The notes: generated by a model not told the origin, from the sequence alone. Counted from the stretch's first letter, positions 1 through 6,327 are shown. The stretch is DNA of 11,559 nt from Candidatus Bathyarchaeota archaeon (GCA_030691555.1 JAUYEB010000264.1:1-11559), one strand, 5' to 3'. Program-made: numbers and translations.

Positions 1-374
1 TTGCCAGGCCCTAGCGAGACCTCGCAGCGCAAGGTCATTGGGTCCTGAGGGTTGATGGTGATGGTTGTGGAGTTCTTGGTGTCTGAGATGAATTTTAGGT
101 AGAGTGGGATGGATACGTTTTCTCCAGCTTTATACTTGAAGCTCTGATACCGGGAGGTTGTGTAGACGTCTATGTGATCATTTGACACGATCCCGGGTAT
201 AGTTTGATTCGTTACAAAATCAAAGAAGCTTATCCCGCCACTGATATGAACGTATTCCAAGTTTTCGGGTATGTATAACACGTCTCGGTTGGGTTGTTGT
301 AGTAATGCTCCCGCTACCGTGGTTGAGACCAGTAGAGTGACGGCTGTTAATATGATGAGGTTTAGGGGTTTCAT
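1..374 (-). CDS. Secreted or membrane-anchored protein of unknown function, 5' part only (runs off left edge)
   Basis: The reading frame opens at ATG (374-372) and stays open to the window edge, giving 124 codons with no stop, so the gene is partial. The product begins MKPLNLIILTAVTLLVSTTV, a short positive N-end followed by a hydrophobic stretch to about residue 23 (VAGALL), which is a typical signal peptide or N-terminal anchor. The remainder (residues 25-124) is polar and beta-rich, with phrases such as GENVSIPLYLKF and NSTTITINPQDP that resemble extracellular Ig-like or S-layer-type beta domains; this is a style match only, no family was recognised. N-x-S/T sequons (for example NVS, NST) fit an exported archaeal glycoprotein. 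A TATA-like box lies 40-50 nt upstream on the same strand (414-424). Function unknown. Confidence 0.72.
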   Translation of the reverse strand, partial: MKPLNLIILTAVTLLVSTTVAGALLQQPNRDVLYIPENLEYVHISGGISFFDFVTNQTIPGIVSNDHIDVYTTSRYQSFKYKAGENVSIPLYLKFISDTKNSTTITINPQDPMTLRCEVSLGPG

Positions 375-413
375 GTGTGGTCACAGAGGCTGATAGATTT
401 TGGACGCCGCGTT

Positions 414-424
414 GATATAAAACT
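414..424 (-). promoter_or_regulatory. TATA-like box for the left-edge secreted protein gene
   Basis: Read on the minus strand the sequence is AGTTTTATATC, close to the archaeal TATA consensus (TTTATATA-like). It lies 40-50 nt upstream of the ATG at 374, so transcription would start around 390-395 with a short leader. No good Shine-Dalgarno motif is visible in that leader. Confidence 0.5.
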
Positions 425-429
425 ACAGA

Positions 430-542
430 GTAGAACAATCTCTTTCCTCTAGCGCGCGAATCGTATTTACTTCATTAAGCAGAACCAAACCGCGTTCTGG
501 AAGGTAGAACAATCTCTTTCCTCTAGCGCGCGAATCGTATTT
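430..542. repeat. Perfect 39-bp direct repeat pair separated by 35 bp
   Basis: Positions 430-468 and 504-542 are identical over 39 bp (starting GTAGAACAATCTC, ending CGCGAATCGTATTT, with a GCGCGC palindrome inside). The bases just outside the match differ (429 A versus 503 G; 469 A versus 543 T). The 35-bp spacer 469-503 contains an inverted repeat CAGAAC (480-485) / GTTCTG (494-499). The 39/35 geometry resembles a minimal CRISPR unit, but the repeat ends do not match archaeal CRISPR repeats I know, there is no third copy and no cas gene. A local duplication or a site-specific recombination or regulatory element is equally possible. The rest of this gene-free stretch (375-429 and 543-686) shows only the TATA box at 414-424, a few T-runs (566-570, 598-601) and nothing else recognisable. 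Confidence 0.85.
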
Positions 543-686
543 TTCGCCTTCTTTGAGTATTTTGGTTTTTATGGGTCGGTGTGGATGTAAAGTGGGGTTT
601 TCTGTCTCTTTGTTGTTGGGATATGTGGAAGCCCGTGAGGCAATCCTGAGAAGATATGATTTACCGCGCGCGATACACGCTCAATG

Positions 687-1925
687 TTATCCTCTCCTGT
701 ATATCTGCACGGCGACGCTTGCGCCGGCGGCGCCCACGTTGTGGATGAGGCCCACCTCGGCCCCCTGCACCTGGTGCCTGTCGGCCTGGCCCCGCACCTG
801 CTTGAACATCTCGTAGGCCATGGCGACGCCCGTGGCGCCGACGGGGTGGCCCTTCGCCTTGAGGCCGCCGTCGGGGTTGATGGGCAGTGAGCCGTTGAGC
901 GCCGTGAGCCCCTCCTCGGCCGCCTTCCCGCCCTCCCCCTTGGGGAAGAAGCCCAGGTCCTCGGTGGCGATGACCTCCGCTATGGTGAAGCAGTCGTGGA
1001 CGTCGGCGACGTCTATGTCCCTGGGGGTCGCCCCCGCCATCCTGTAGGCGTCCTCTGAGGCCTTCACGGCGGCCCTGAGGGTTGTGAAGTCGGGGCGGCT
1101 GTGCAGGGCGATCGTATCCGATGCTTGACCTATGCCCGCTATCTTTACGGGGGTGTCGGTGTAGCTCCATGCCACCTCGTCGGCGGCGAGTATTACGGCG
1201 GAGGCGCCGTCGGAGACTGGGCAGCAGTCGAACAGCCTCAGGGGCGAGGCGATGACCGGGTTGAGGTCGGATCGGAGGAACTCCATCTCGTCCTTGAAGA
1301 CCCTGCCGTCCCTCTCGCCGATCTTCCGCGCCGTGGTGAGTATGTCCGACTGGAACTGGGCCTTCGGGTTCAGGGCGCCGTTCCTGTGGTTCTTTATGGT
1401 GACCGCGGCGAGCTGCTCCCAGGCGGCGCCGTGCTTCTTGAAGTAGGCGGAGGCGATGGCCGCGTATATCGATGGGAAGGTGAAGCCGACGGAGGTCTCG
1501 TAGGAGGAGTCGGCGGCGAGGGCGAGTGCGTCGGTCACCTGCTCCGTGGTGAGGCGGCTCATCTTCTCGACTCCCCCCACGAGCACCACGTCGGCCATCC
1601 CCGACGCTATAGTGATCACGCCGAGGTTCAGCGCCGCCCCCGAGCTGGCGCAGGCGTCCTCGATCCTGTACGCGGGGACGGGGTTGATCCCCAGCCAGTC
1701 CGCCATCACGGCGGCGGTGTGGCCCTGCCCCTCGAAGACGTCGCCGGCGAAGTTCCCGACGAATAGGGCCCCGGCATCCCTGAACCTGAAGCCCTTGTCT
1801 ACGGAGCCCGCGGCCTCGATGGCGGCCTCGACGAAGAGCTCCCTCCCCGTTTTGTCGGCGTGGAGCCGGTTGTGGAACCTCGTCATGCCCGCCCCGACGA
1901 CGGAGACGCCCCTGTTCAGCCCCAA
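687..1925 (-). CDS. Thiolase (SCP-x / archaeal acetyl-CoA acetyltransferase type)
   Basis: The 412-residue product is a full-length thiolase of the SCP-x-like branch common in archaea, which carries out acetoacetyl-CoA formation or cleavage, or thiolysis of 3-ketoacyl-CoA. The nucleophilic cysteine is C92 in EDACASSGAAL. Further family motifs are HDCF at 310-313, NPDGG at 350-354 with GHP (H360), and HNVGAAG from H395, which takes the place of the CxG motif of classical thiolases. In archaea this enzyme usually works in mevalonate synthesis beside HMG-CoA synthase and a DUF35 zinc protein; neither partner is in the window, so the physiological substrate stays open. The start is TTG (1925-1923). 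An in-frame TGA lies two codons upstream, and GAGGT directly abuts the start, a tight Shine-Dalgarno arrangement. The next in-frame ATG (residue 14) would cut into the first conserved strand. It is divergent from the RAM-domain gene at 2111. Confidence 0.93.
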   Translation of the reverse strand: MGLNRGVSVVGAGMTRFHNRLHADKTGRELFVEAAIEAAGSVDKGFRFRDAGALFVGNFAGDVFEGQGHTAAVMADWLGINPVPAYRIEDACASSGAALNLGVITIASGMADVVLVGGVEKMSRLTTEQVTDALALAADSSYETSVGFTFPSIYAAIASAYFKKHGAAWEQLAAVTIKNHRNGALNPKAQFQSDILTTARKIGERDGRVFKDEMEFLRSDLNPVIASPLRLFDCCPVSDGASAVILAADEVAWSYTDTPVKIAGIGQASDTIALHSRPDFTTLRAAVKASEDAYRMAGATPRDIDVADVHDCFTIAEVIATEDLGFFPKGEGGKAAEEGLTALNGSLPINPDGGLKAKGHPVGATGVAMAYEMFKQVRGQADRHQVQGAEVGLIHNVGAAGASVAVQIYRRG

Positions 1926-2065
1926 ACCTCACGCCTCGAAAATCCCTTCACACCGGGTGGATTAAGACTTGCGACGAAAACTAACTCGACAAAAGACGAA
2001 GAAGAGGGGTTCCCTTTAGAGTAAAGTGAGGTATATAGAATAATCGCCCGGGGTTGGTATTCCTA

Positions 2066-2080
2066 GAAAGGGTTATATGA
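2066..2080 (+). promoter_or_regulatory. BRE/TATA promoter of the RAM-domain gene
   Basis: A purine-rich BRE-like GAAAG (2066-2070) is followed by GGTTATATGA (2071-2080). It sits 30-40 nt upstream of the ATG at 2111, giving a predicted start site near 2100 and a leader of about 10 nt that carries GGTGA (2102-2106), 4 nt before the ATG. This is a clean archaeal promoter plus Shine-Dalgarno arrangement and serves as a local standard for judging other starts in the window. Confidence 0.6.
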
Positions 2081-2110
2081 TTTTCAGGCGAAGAATTACC
2101 CGGTGAAGTT

Positions 2111-2341
2111 ATGAGCGTAGCCTTTGTTCTGATCAACACCGACCTCGGCGAGGGGACAGACGTGAGCAAGGCACTGAGGGAGATACCCGAGGTCAAGGAG
2201 GTCTACGGCGTCTACGGCGTCTACGACTTCGTCGTACGCCTCGAGGCCTCCTCCATGCAGGAGATCAAGGACATAATAACTAGCAAGATCAGGCGGCTCA
2301 ACCACGTCAGGTCGACTCTGACGATGGTCGTCGTCGACTAG
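2111..2341 (+). CDS. Stand-alone Lrp/AsnC ligand-binding (RAM) domain protein
   Basis: This 76-residue protein consists only of the Lrp/AsnC C-terminal effector-binding domain (RAM/AsnC_trans_reg fold, beta-alpha-beta-beta-alpha-beta). The characteristic run is EVKEVYGVYGVYDFVVRLEA (about residues 26-45), followed by a helix (MQEIKDIITSKI) and a final strand ending TLTMVVVD. There is no helix-turn-helix DNA-binding domain, so it cannot regulate by itself in the usual Lrp way. Proteins of this kind are thought to bind amino acids or to mix with full-length Lrp family members; that is family knowledge plus inference. The start is secure: ATG with GGTGA 4 nt upstream and a TATA box in register. 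A 9-bp repeat (2201-2225) encodes the VYG-VYG-VYD run. It shares an intergenic region with the divergent thiolase, which hints at, but does not prove, a regulatory link. Confidence 0.9.
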   Translation: MSVAFVLINTDLGEGTDVSKALREIPEVKEVYGVYGVYDFVVRLEASSMQEIKDIITSKIRRLNHVRSTLTMVVVD

Positions 2342-2375
2342 AACCACGGGAATTATAGCTAAATTTATTGGAAAT

Positions 2376-2416
2376 TCTGTTTGTTTCTATGCATATTTTA
2401 TCGATTGGTTGAAAAA
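2376..2416. terminator. T-rich convergent termination region
   Basis: The RAM-domain gene (plus) and the Met-rich gene (minus) converge here. On the plus strand 2376-2400 is T-rich (TGTTTGTTTC, then ATATTTTATC). On the minus strand a T5 run (complement of 2412-2416) lies about 17 nt past the stop of the Met-rich gene. Archaeal intrinsic termination needs only T-tracts, so both transcripts could end here. No strong hairpin is visible. Confidence 0.35.
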
Positions 2417-2432
2417 GGGTATATCCTACGCC

Positions 2433-2804
2433 CTAGACGGTGGTCTCTTCCTCTTCGGGTTCCTCCTCCTCCTCTCCCTCCTTCCGGTGGCGCATGCCCC
2501 AACCGCCCCTCATCCCGGGGCCCATCATCATCCTCATCTTCCATGGATTCATGTGCCTGCAGACGTGCCCCATCCCCTTGAGCGACAGATTAGAGGCGTA
2601 GTCCTGTACCATCTGGACGGCGCACCCCTCGGGTATCCCGCCGTCGCGGAGGGCCTTGTAGTACTCGGCCAGGCCCTTCCCTATCTTCCCCGCCTGCTCG
2701 GGGGAGTAGAACTCGTCGATCACCTTGCCGATGAGCTTCGGCATGCTCTCTGAGAGGGCCGTGATTATGCCCTCGATCTTCTTCGCCTTCTCTCCTGATT
2801 CCAA
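2433..2804 (-). CDS. Small Met-rich protein with acidic C-terminal tail, function unknown
   Basis: I do not recognise a named family. The product has an N-terminal helical region of about 80 residues containing a conserved-looking phrase FYSPEQAGKIGKGLAEYYKA and then IPEGCAVQMVQDYASNL. A segment very rich in Met, Gly and His follows (eight Met between MGHVCRHMNPW and RGGWGMRH). Two cysteines (C65 and C86, counting from the TTG at 2816) plus several His could bind a soft metal such as Cu(I), but this is inference. The tail is a run of Glu. The frame opens at TTG 2816, but I place the start at TTG 2804: GGTGA (2813-2809) lies exactly 4 nt before it, as in the gene at 2111, and the TATA box (2838-2848) would then give a leader of about 15 nt. 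It may also be read through from the epimerase upstream. Confidence 0.7.
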   Translation of the reverse strand: MESGEKAKKIEGIITALSESMPKLIGKVIDEFYSPEQAGKIGKGLAEYYKALRDGGIPEGCAVQMVQDYASNLSLKGMGHVCRHMNPWKMRMMMGPGMRGGWGMRHRKEGEEEEEPEEEETTV

Positions 2805-2837
2805 GTTTTCACCCAATTGTTGGGTTGGGAAAATTCG

Positions 2838-2848
2838 TTAATAAATAC
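2838..2848 (-). promoter_or_regulatory. TATA-like box for the Met-rich gene
   Basis: On the minus strand the sequence reads GTATTTATTAA, a good archaeal TATA match. Its centre lies about 40 nt upstream of TTG 2804, predicting a start near 2818-2820. That leader includes GGTGA at 2813-2809, which supports 2804 over 2816 as the true start. Confidence 0.5.
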
Positions 2849-2897
2849 GTGAAGCGGTCGACGCGGATATCGACCAATTATGGCGGCCCGGTGTCGC

Positions 2898-3839
2898 TTA
2901 ACCGGCGGTCTCGAGGGCGAACTCGATGAGCTGTTTCACGCCCCTCCTGACGGTCCAGCTTGGCTTGAAGCCGAGCCTCTTCTTGATCTTGGCGAGGTTG
3001 TAGCTGAACTCCTTGGTCTCCCCGGGGCGGGGTGGGAGGTGCGTCGTCTCCACGTGTTTGCCCGCCGCCCTCTCTATCTCCTCGGAGACTATTCGGGCTA
3101 TGTCCCCGATGGTGGTCGGCTCGCTGCCGACGTTGAAGGCCTCCCCACTGGCGCCCTTGACGGTCAGGGCGAGCATGAGTGCCTGTGTGATGTCCTCGAC
3201 GTGTACGAAGTCCCTGCTGCTCGCCCCGTCGCCGTAGACGGTGAGGGGCTTCCCCGCGAGCCCGAGCTTGACGAACTTTGGTATCACCGTCGACCAGTGG
3301 CTGTATAGGCCGACGCCGTAGACGTTCCCGAAGCGCAGGCTGACGGTCTCGACGCCGTCGTTGTCGTTGGCGACCTCCATCTGCTTCTCGCCGGTGAGCT
3401 TTGTTACCCCGTAGAGGTTGAGGGGGCGGAGCCGGTGGTCCTCGGAGACCGGCATCTTGAGGGGGACGCCGTATACGGCGGCGCTGCTGCAGAAGACGAC
3501 CCTGTCCACGCCCCTCTTCTTCGCCGCCTCGAGGACGCGGTGGGTGCCGTATATGTTCACGGAGATGGCCTCCTCGGGTTCCTCGTTGCACCTTACTAGG
3601 CCCGGGATGGCGGCTAGGTGGGCGACGGCGTCCGCCCCCTTGAATACTTTATCGAGTGCGGCGGGTTCCCTGATGTCCCCCTCGAGGAGCTTGGCCTTCT
3701 TCACGCCCAGCTCCCTCAGGTACGAGTAGTCGCCGGCGCTGAGGTCGTCTATGGAGGCGACCTCGTGGCCGGCCGCCAGGAGGTTCTTGATGAGTGTCGA
3801 CCCGATGTAGCCGGCTCCGCCCGTGACTGCTACCTTCAT
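2898..3839 (-). CDS. NAD-dependent epimerase/dehydratase (UDP-glucose 4-epimerase-like, extended SDR)
   Basis: The 313-residue product is a complete extended short-chain dehydrogenase/reductase of the nucleotide-sugar epimerase group. The NAD-binding Rossmann motif TGGAGYIGS is at residues 6-14, an acidic pair DD at 31-32 ends beta-2 as expected for NAD, GDI is at 54-56, and the catalytic set is S119 (in CSSAAVYG) with Y143 and K147 in YGVTK. The sugar-nucleotide region includes RFGNVYG (169-175) and YGDGASSRDFVHVEDI. Most likely it interconverts UDP-glucose and UDP-galactose or a related sugar for surface glycans or protein glycosylation. Specificity among UDP-Glc, UDP-GlcNAc and dTDP-sugars cannot be read from this sequence, so no symbol is given. 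ATG start at 3839; a GATTTTAA box lies about 35 nt upstream, with an inverted repeat between box and start. Length is normal for the family. Confidence 0.92.
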   Translation of the reverse strand: MKVAVTGGAGYIGSTLIKNLLAAGHEVASIDDLSAGDYSYLRELGVKKAKLLEGDIREPAALDKVFKGADAVAHLAAIPGLVRCNEEPEEAISVNIYGTHRVLEAAKKRGVDRVVFCSSAAVYGVPLKMPVSEDHRLRPLNLYGVTKLTGEKQMEVANDNDGVETVSLRFGNVYGVGLYSHWSTVIPKFVKLGLAGKPLTVYGDGASSRDFVHVEDITQALMLALTVKGASGEAFNVGSEPTTIGDIARIVSEEIERAAGKHVETTHLPPRPGETKEFSYNLAKIKKRLGFKPSWTVRRGVKQLIEFALETAG

Positions 3840-3840
3840 C

Positions 3841-3877
3841 CCCGGTCCAGCTTTAGTAGCGTGACCGGGTTAAAATC
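3841..3877 (-). promoter_or_regulatory. Epimerase promoter with 7-bp inverted repeat (possible operator)
   Basis: CCCGGTC (3841-3847) and GACCGGG (3863-3869) form a perfect inverted repeat with a 15-nt centre. It begins just upstream of the epimerase ATG and ends against a TATA-like GATTTTAA (minus strand, 3870-3877). A factor bound here would cover the expected transcription start (about 3848), as expected for a repressor site. In RNA only one arm would be in the leader, so DNA binding is the better explanation. No regulator is identified. Confidence 0.4.
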
Positions 3878-3888
3878 TGTTGGCCCTT

Positions 3889-3905
3889 CCTTTACCCTTA
3901 TATCC
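3889..3905 (+). promoter_or_regulatory. TATA-like box for the zinc-ribbon membrane protein cluster
   Basis: CCTTTACCCTTATATCC contains a TATA core (CTTATATCC, 3897-3905) 26-40 nt upstream of the candidate ATGs at 3931 and 3937. The predicted start (about 3926-3930) would give an almost leaderless mRNA. It could drive the cluster through 5446. Confidence 0.45.
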
Positions 3906-3936
3906 CCGTCCACTTTCACGCTTCATAGTGATGTGC

Positions 3937-4500
3937 ATGATTTACTGCCCCCAGTGCGGTAAGGAGCTTCAAGACGACGCCGCCTTCTGCGACAGGTGCG
4001 GCCACAAGATGGGTGAACCGGTGGGCCCCTCCGAAGGGAGGTGGAGGGGCAGGTACGCGGCGAGGGTCGAGCGCGCAACGCGGGGCCCCGACTACCTGGA
4101 CGGCGTCGGGTTCGGCGTCTTCCTCATAGCCGTGGCGTGGGTGTACCTGCAGTACCCCTGGGTCGGCACGGAGCTCGTGGCGTGGTTCAGGACGTGGGTC
4201 AACGGGCCGACCTACCTCCCAGTGATACTCGTCGAGCCCATATTCCTCTTCTTCATCATCATGGGCGGCTGGGGTCTCGCCGAGGGCGGGCTGCGCATGA
4301 TCTCCGGGAGGATATCGAGGGGGCTGGGCAACATCGTCGGCGCCCTGGGGAACTTCGCCATCGCCTACCTGATCAGGGGCTACGGGCAGGGCCTCATCGG
4401 CGCGTCCGGCCTACTGCCGGGCTTCGTCATCATCATCGGCGCATCGATCGTCCTGAGCGCCATCCTCGGCTCCTTCGCCTGGTCCCCTCGAAGGGATTAA
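3937..4500 (+). CDS. Zinc-ribbon protein with four predicted membrane helices
   Basis: From ATG 3937 the product (187 residues) starts MIYCPQCGKELQDD, an N-terminal zinc ribbon with C4, C7, C18 and C21 (CxxC-x10-CxxC). A charged linker (residues 25-50) follows, then four hydrophobic segments: about GVGFGVFLIAVAWVYLQY, YLPVILVEPIFLFFIIMGGW, GLGNIVGALGNFAIAYLI and GFVIIIGASIVLSAILGSF. Zinc-ribbon plus TM proteins of this style are common in archaea and mostly uncharacterised; no function is claimed. Start choice: the frame extends to 3880 and an ATG exists at 3931, but the zinc ribbon normally begins right at the start and GTGAT (3928-3932) lies 4 nt before 3937; 3931 as a leaderless start is the main alternative. 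The MBL-fold gene follows after 25 nt, so co-transcription is likely. Confidence 0.82.
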   Translation: MIYCPQCGKELQDDAAFCDRCGHKMGEPVGPSEGRWRGRYAARVERATRGPDYLDGVGFGVFLIAVAWVYLQYPWVGTELVAWFRTWVNGPTYLPVILVEPIFLFFIIMGGWGLAEGGLRMISGRISRGLGNIVGALGNFAIAYLIRGYGQGLIGASGLLPGFVIIIGASIVLSAILGSFAWSPRRD

Positions 4501-4525
4501 AAACCCGGCGAGGGTCGGATGAAGC

Positions 4526-5446
4526 ATGCTCTCCCAGCAGATACTCGGGCCCGTCTACCTAGTCGACTCCCCCTACCACGGCTCGCAGGGCGTCCTCGGC
4601 ACCTACGTCGTCAAGGGTGGGGAGCCCATGCTCATCGACCCAGGGCCGACTACCCAGGTCCCCGGCGCCCTTGAGGGGCTGAGGGAGCTCGGCATAAGGC
4701 AGCTCCGCTACGTCGGGCTCACGCACATCCACCTCGACCACGGGGGCGGGGCGTGGAAGATGATCGAGGCCCACCCCGAGGCCGACGTCTACGCCCACCC
4801 CAAGGCCGTGGAGCACCTCGTGGACCCTAGCCGCCTCGCCGCATCGGCGAAGCAGTTCTTCGGCCCCGCCTTCGACAAGTACGGCGAGGTCCGCGGCTTG
4901 AACCCCATGAAGATACAGGAGTCGAGGAACGGGGAGGTCCTCGACCTGCAGGGCGCGACGCTCAAGGTGCTCTGGACGCCTGGGCACGCGAGCCACGGGC
5001 AGAGCTTCTGGGAGCCCGACTACAGGATCATAATACTCGGCGACTGTGGGGGGAGCTACAGCAGGAGGAGCGGGAACATCTTCCCCATCACTCCGCCGCC
5101 GTTCAACCCCGACCGGGCCATCGAGACGCTCGACAGGCTCATCGCCCTACGCCCCGAGATAGTCTGCTACGGTCACTTCGGCTTCTCCTACGACGCCGTG
5201 AAGAAGCTCGGCTTCTACAAGGGAGAGCTGGAGACGTGGGCCGAGACGGTGGAGAAGGGCGTCAGGGAGGGGCTCGACCTCAGCGGCGTATGGGAGATGC
5301 TGAAGGAGCAGGACCCGATACTCCGCCTCAGCCTCGACGAGGACGACAGCAGGCGCAGGACCGCCATCCCTAACATCATCGGCCTCGTCGAATACACCAA
5401 GTGGAAGCTCAAAGAGGAAGCGGCAAAGTCCGCCGGTTCCCAGTGA
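4526..5446 (+). CDS. MBL-fold metallo-hydrolase
   Basis: The 306-residue protein has the full metallo-beta-lactamase metal-site set: THIHLDHGGG with H67, H69, D71 and H72, H154 in TPGHASHG, D173 in ILGDCGG, and H217 in CYGHFG. This gives a two-metal hydrolase site typical of glyoxalase II-like members. An N-terminal strand pair with GTYVVKGGEPMLIDPG (25-40) is also standard. About 85 residues after H217 form a helical C-terminal extension (WAETVEKGVREG, then SRRRTAIPNIIGLVEYTKWK) that probably caps the active site. The substrate cannot be assigned; a thioester or phosphodiester are both possible. The start at ATG 4526 is supported by GGATGA (4517-4522). It lies 25 nt after the zinc-ribbon membrane gene and 82 nt before the alpha/beta hydrolase, all on one strand. 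Confidence 0.9.
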   Translation: MLSQQILGPVYLVDSPYHGSQGVLGTYVVKGGEPMLIDPGPTTQVPGALEGLRELGIRQLRYVGLTHIHLDHGGGAWKMIEAHPEADVYAHPKAVEHLVDPSRLAASAKQFFGPAFDKYGEVRGLNPMKIQESRNGEVLDLQGATLKVLWTPGHASHGQSFWEPDYRIIILGDCGGSYSRRSGNIFPITPPPFNPDRAIETLDRLIALRPEIVCYGHFGFSYDAVKKLGFYKGELETWAETVEKGVREGLDLSGVWEMLKEQDPILRLSLDEDDSRRRTAIPNIIGLVEYTKWKLKEEAAKSAGSQ

Positions 5447-5449
5447 ACT

Positions 5450-5464
5450 TTTCTCAATGAGAAA
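5450..5464. promoter_or_regulatory. 15-bp palindrome, possible operator
   Basis: TTTCTCA-A-TGAGAAA is a perfect palindrome with a single central base, starting 4 nt past the stop of the MBL gene and 65 nt before the alpha/beta hydrolase. A 1-nt loop rules out an RNA hairpin of this exact form, so a dimeric protein binding site is the more natural reading. A weak TATA-like CCCTATACC follows at 5484-5492. Confidence 0.35.
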
Positions 5465-5528
5465 CGGTGGACCTGATCGGCAACCCTATACCGTGGCGTA
5501 CACATGACGCTCAGCAGAAGGCGCCACC

Positions 5529-6308
5529 ATGCTACACTACACGGATTCGGGACCCTCGGACGCCCCCGTGATCGTCTTCCTCCCCGGCGGCGGCATGAGC
5601 GGCTGGTCGTGGTTGCCACAGGTCAAGAGGCTCCCCGACTACCGCTGCATAGTCCCTGACCTCCCCGGGCACGGGCAGAGCCCCACCAACGGTCCCATCA
5701 GTATAAGCGCCGCGGCCGAGGAGGTCGCCGAACTAATCAAAGACAGGGTCCCCACGGGTCGGGCTCACGTCGTCGGCCTCTCCATGGGTGGTCAGACCGC
5801 CCTGCAGCTCCTGAGCACGCACCCGGAACTCGTGGACCGCATGATCGTCAGCGGGACCAACACGTCGCCGAGCGGCAGTATACGGCTCCTCGCCCCCCTA
5901 CTGAAGCTCGTGATGATCCTCTACGGCCCCCTCCAGAACACCGGCTACATGATCCACGCCAACATGAATCAACTGAAAATCCCGCCCGAGTACGAGGCCG
6001 ACTTCAGGGGCGACACGAGGCTCATGACGCCCGACTTCTATACGCAGGTGGTGGTTGAAAGCATGACTTACCCCCTCCCACCCATAGCCGATGCGTCCGG
6101 GCTCCTCGTGGCCTGCGGCGAGAAGGAGCCCGGGCTGATCAAGAAGTCGGCGCGCATGATACGCGGGGAGCATCCCGGGGTGCCATGCGTCGTCGCCCCC
6201 GGCGCCGGTCACAACTGGGGCATGGAGAAGCCTGATCTCTTCACCGCCATGATCCGTTCATGGGTGGAGCACGCCCCCCTGCCGGTGGAGCTCCATCAAC
6301 TGCCCTGA
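5529..6308 (+). CDS. Alpha/beta-fold hydrolase
   Basis: A 259-residue single-domain alpha/beta hydrolase. Motifs are FLPGGGMSGWSW (17-28, the oxyanion-hole region), VPDLPGHGQS (42-51), and the nucleophile elbow GLSMGG with S85; the catalytic histidine is H228 in PGAGHNWG. The acid is less certain: the strand that usually supplies Asp reads LLVACGEKEPG (192-202), where E198 or E200 would have to serve; this GEKEP form occurs in some esterase-like members. The lid region (about 115-180) is helical and Met-rich. Likely an esterase, lipase or C-C hydrolase on a small substrate; specificity unknown. Start ATG 5529; no strong Shine-Dalgarno (AGAAGGCG is the nearest purine run). It may belong to the cluster from 3937 or have its own weak promoter at 5484-5492. 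Confidence 0.9.
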   Translation: MLHYTDSGPSDAPVIVFLPGGGMSGWSWLPQVKRLPDYRCIVPDLPGHGQSPTNGPISISAAAEEVAELIKDRVPTGRAHVVGLSMGGQTALQLLSTHPELVDRMIVSGTNTSPSGSIRLLAPLLKLVMILYGPLQNTGYMIHANMNQLKIPPEYEADFRGDTRLMTPDFYTQVVVESMTYPLPPIADASGLLVACGEKEPGLIKKSARMIRGEHPGVPCVVAPGAGHNWGMEKPDLFTAMIRSWVEHAPLPVELHQLP

Positions 6309-6327
6309 ATGGGCCGCCTGACCCTAG

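Noticed and set aside
430..542. Calling the 39-bp repeat pair a CRISPR array
   Set aside because: Only two repeats, no cas genes, no convincing leader, and repeat ends unlike archaeal CRISPR repeats that I know; kept as a repeat only.
375..686. Possible tRNA or other stable RNA in the gene-free stretches (375-686, 1926-2110, 6867-7050, 10565-10721)
   Set aside because: I looked for the T-loop GTTCGAATC-type sequence and acceptor pairing on both strands and found none.
661..1932. Long 423-residue minus-strand frame overlapping the thiolase, very rich in Arg and Gly
   Set aside because: It is a shifted frame of the thiolase; low-complexity Arg/Gly composition is typical of shadow frames in GC-rich DNA, while the other frame has full thiolase motifs.
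2201..2225. 9-bp tandem repeat in the RAM-domain gene as a possible recent insertion
   Set aside because: The encoded VYGVYGVYD matches the normal length of the family phrase (EVYxVYGVYD), so nothing is inserted; the repeat reflects codon choice.
5520..5531. GCCACCATG before the alpha/beta hydrolase, a eukaryotic Kozak-like context
   Set aside because: Chance match; the genes, promoters and operon structure are prokaryotic.
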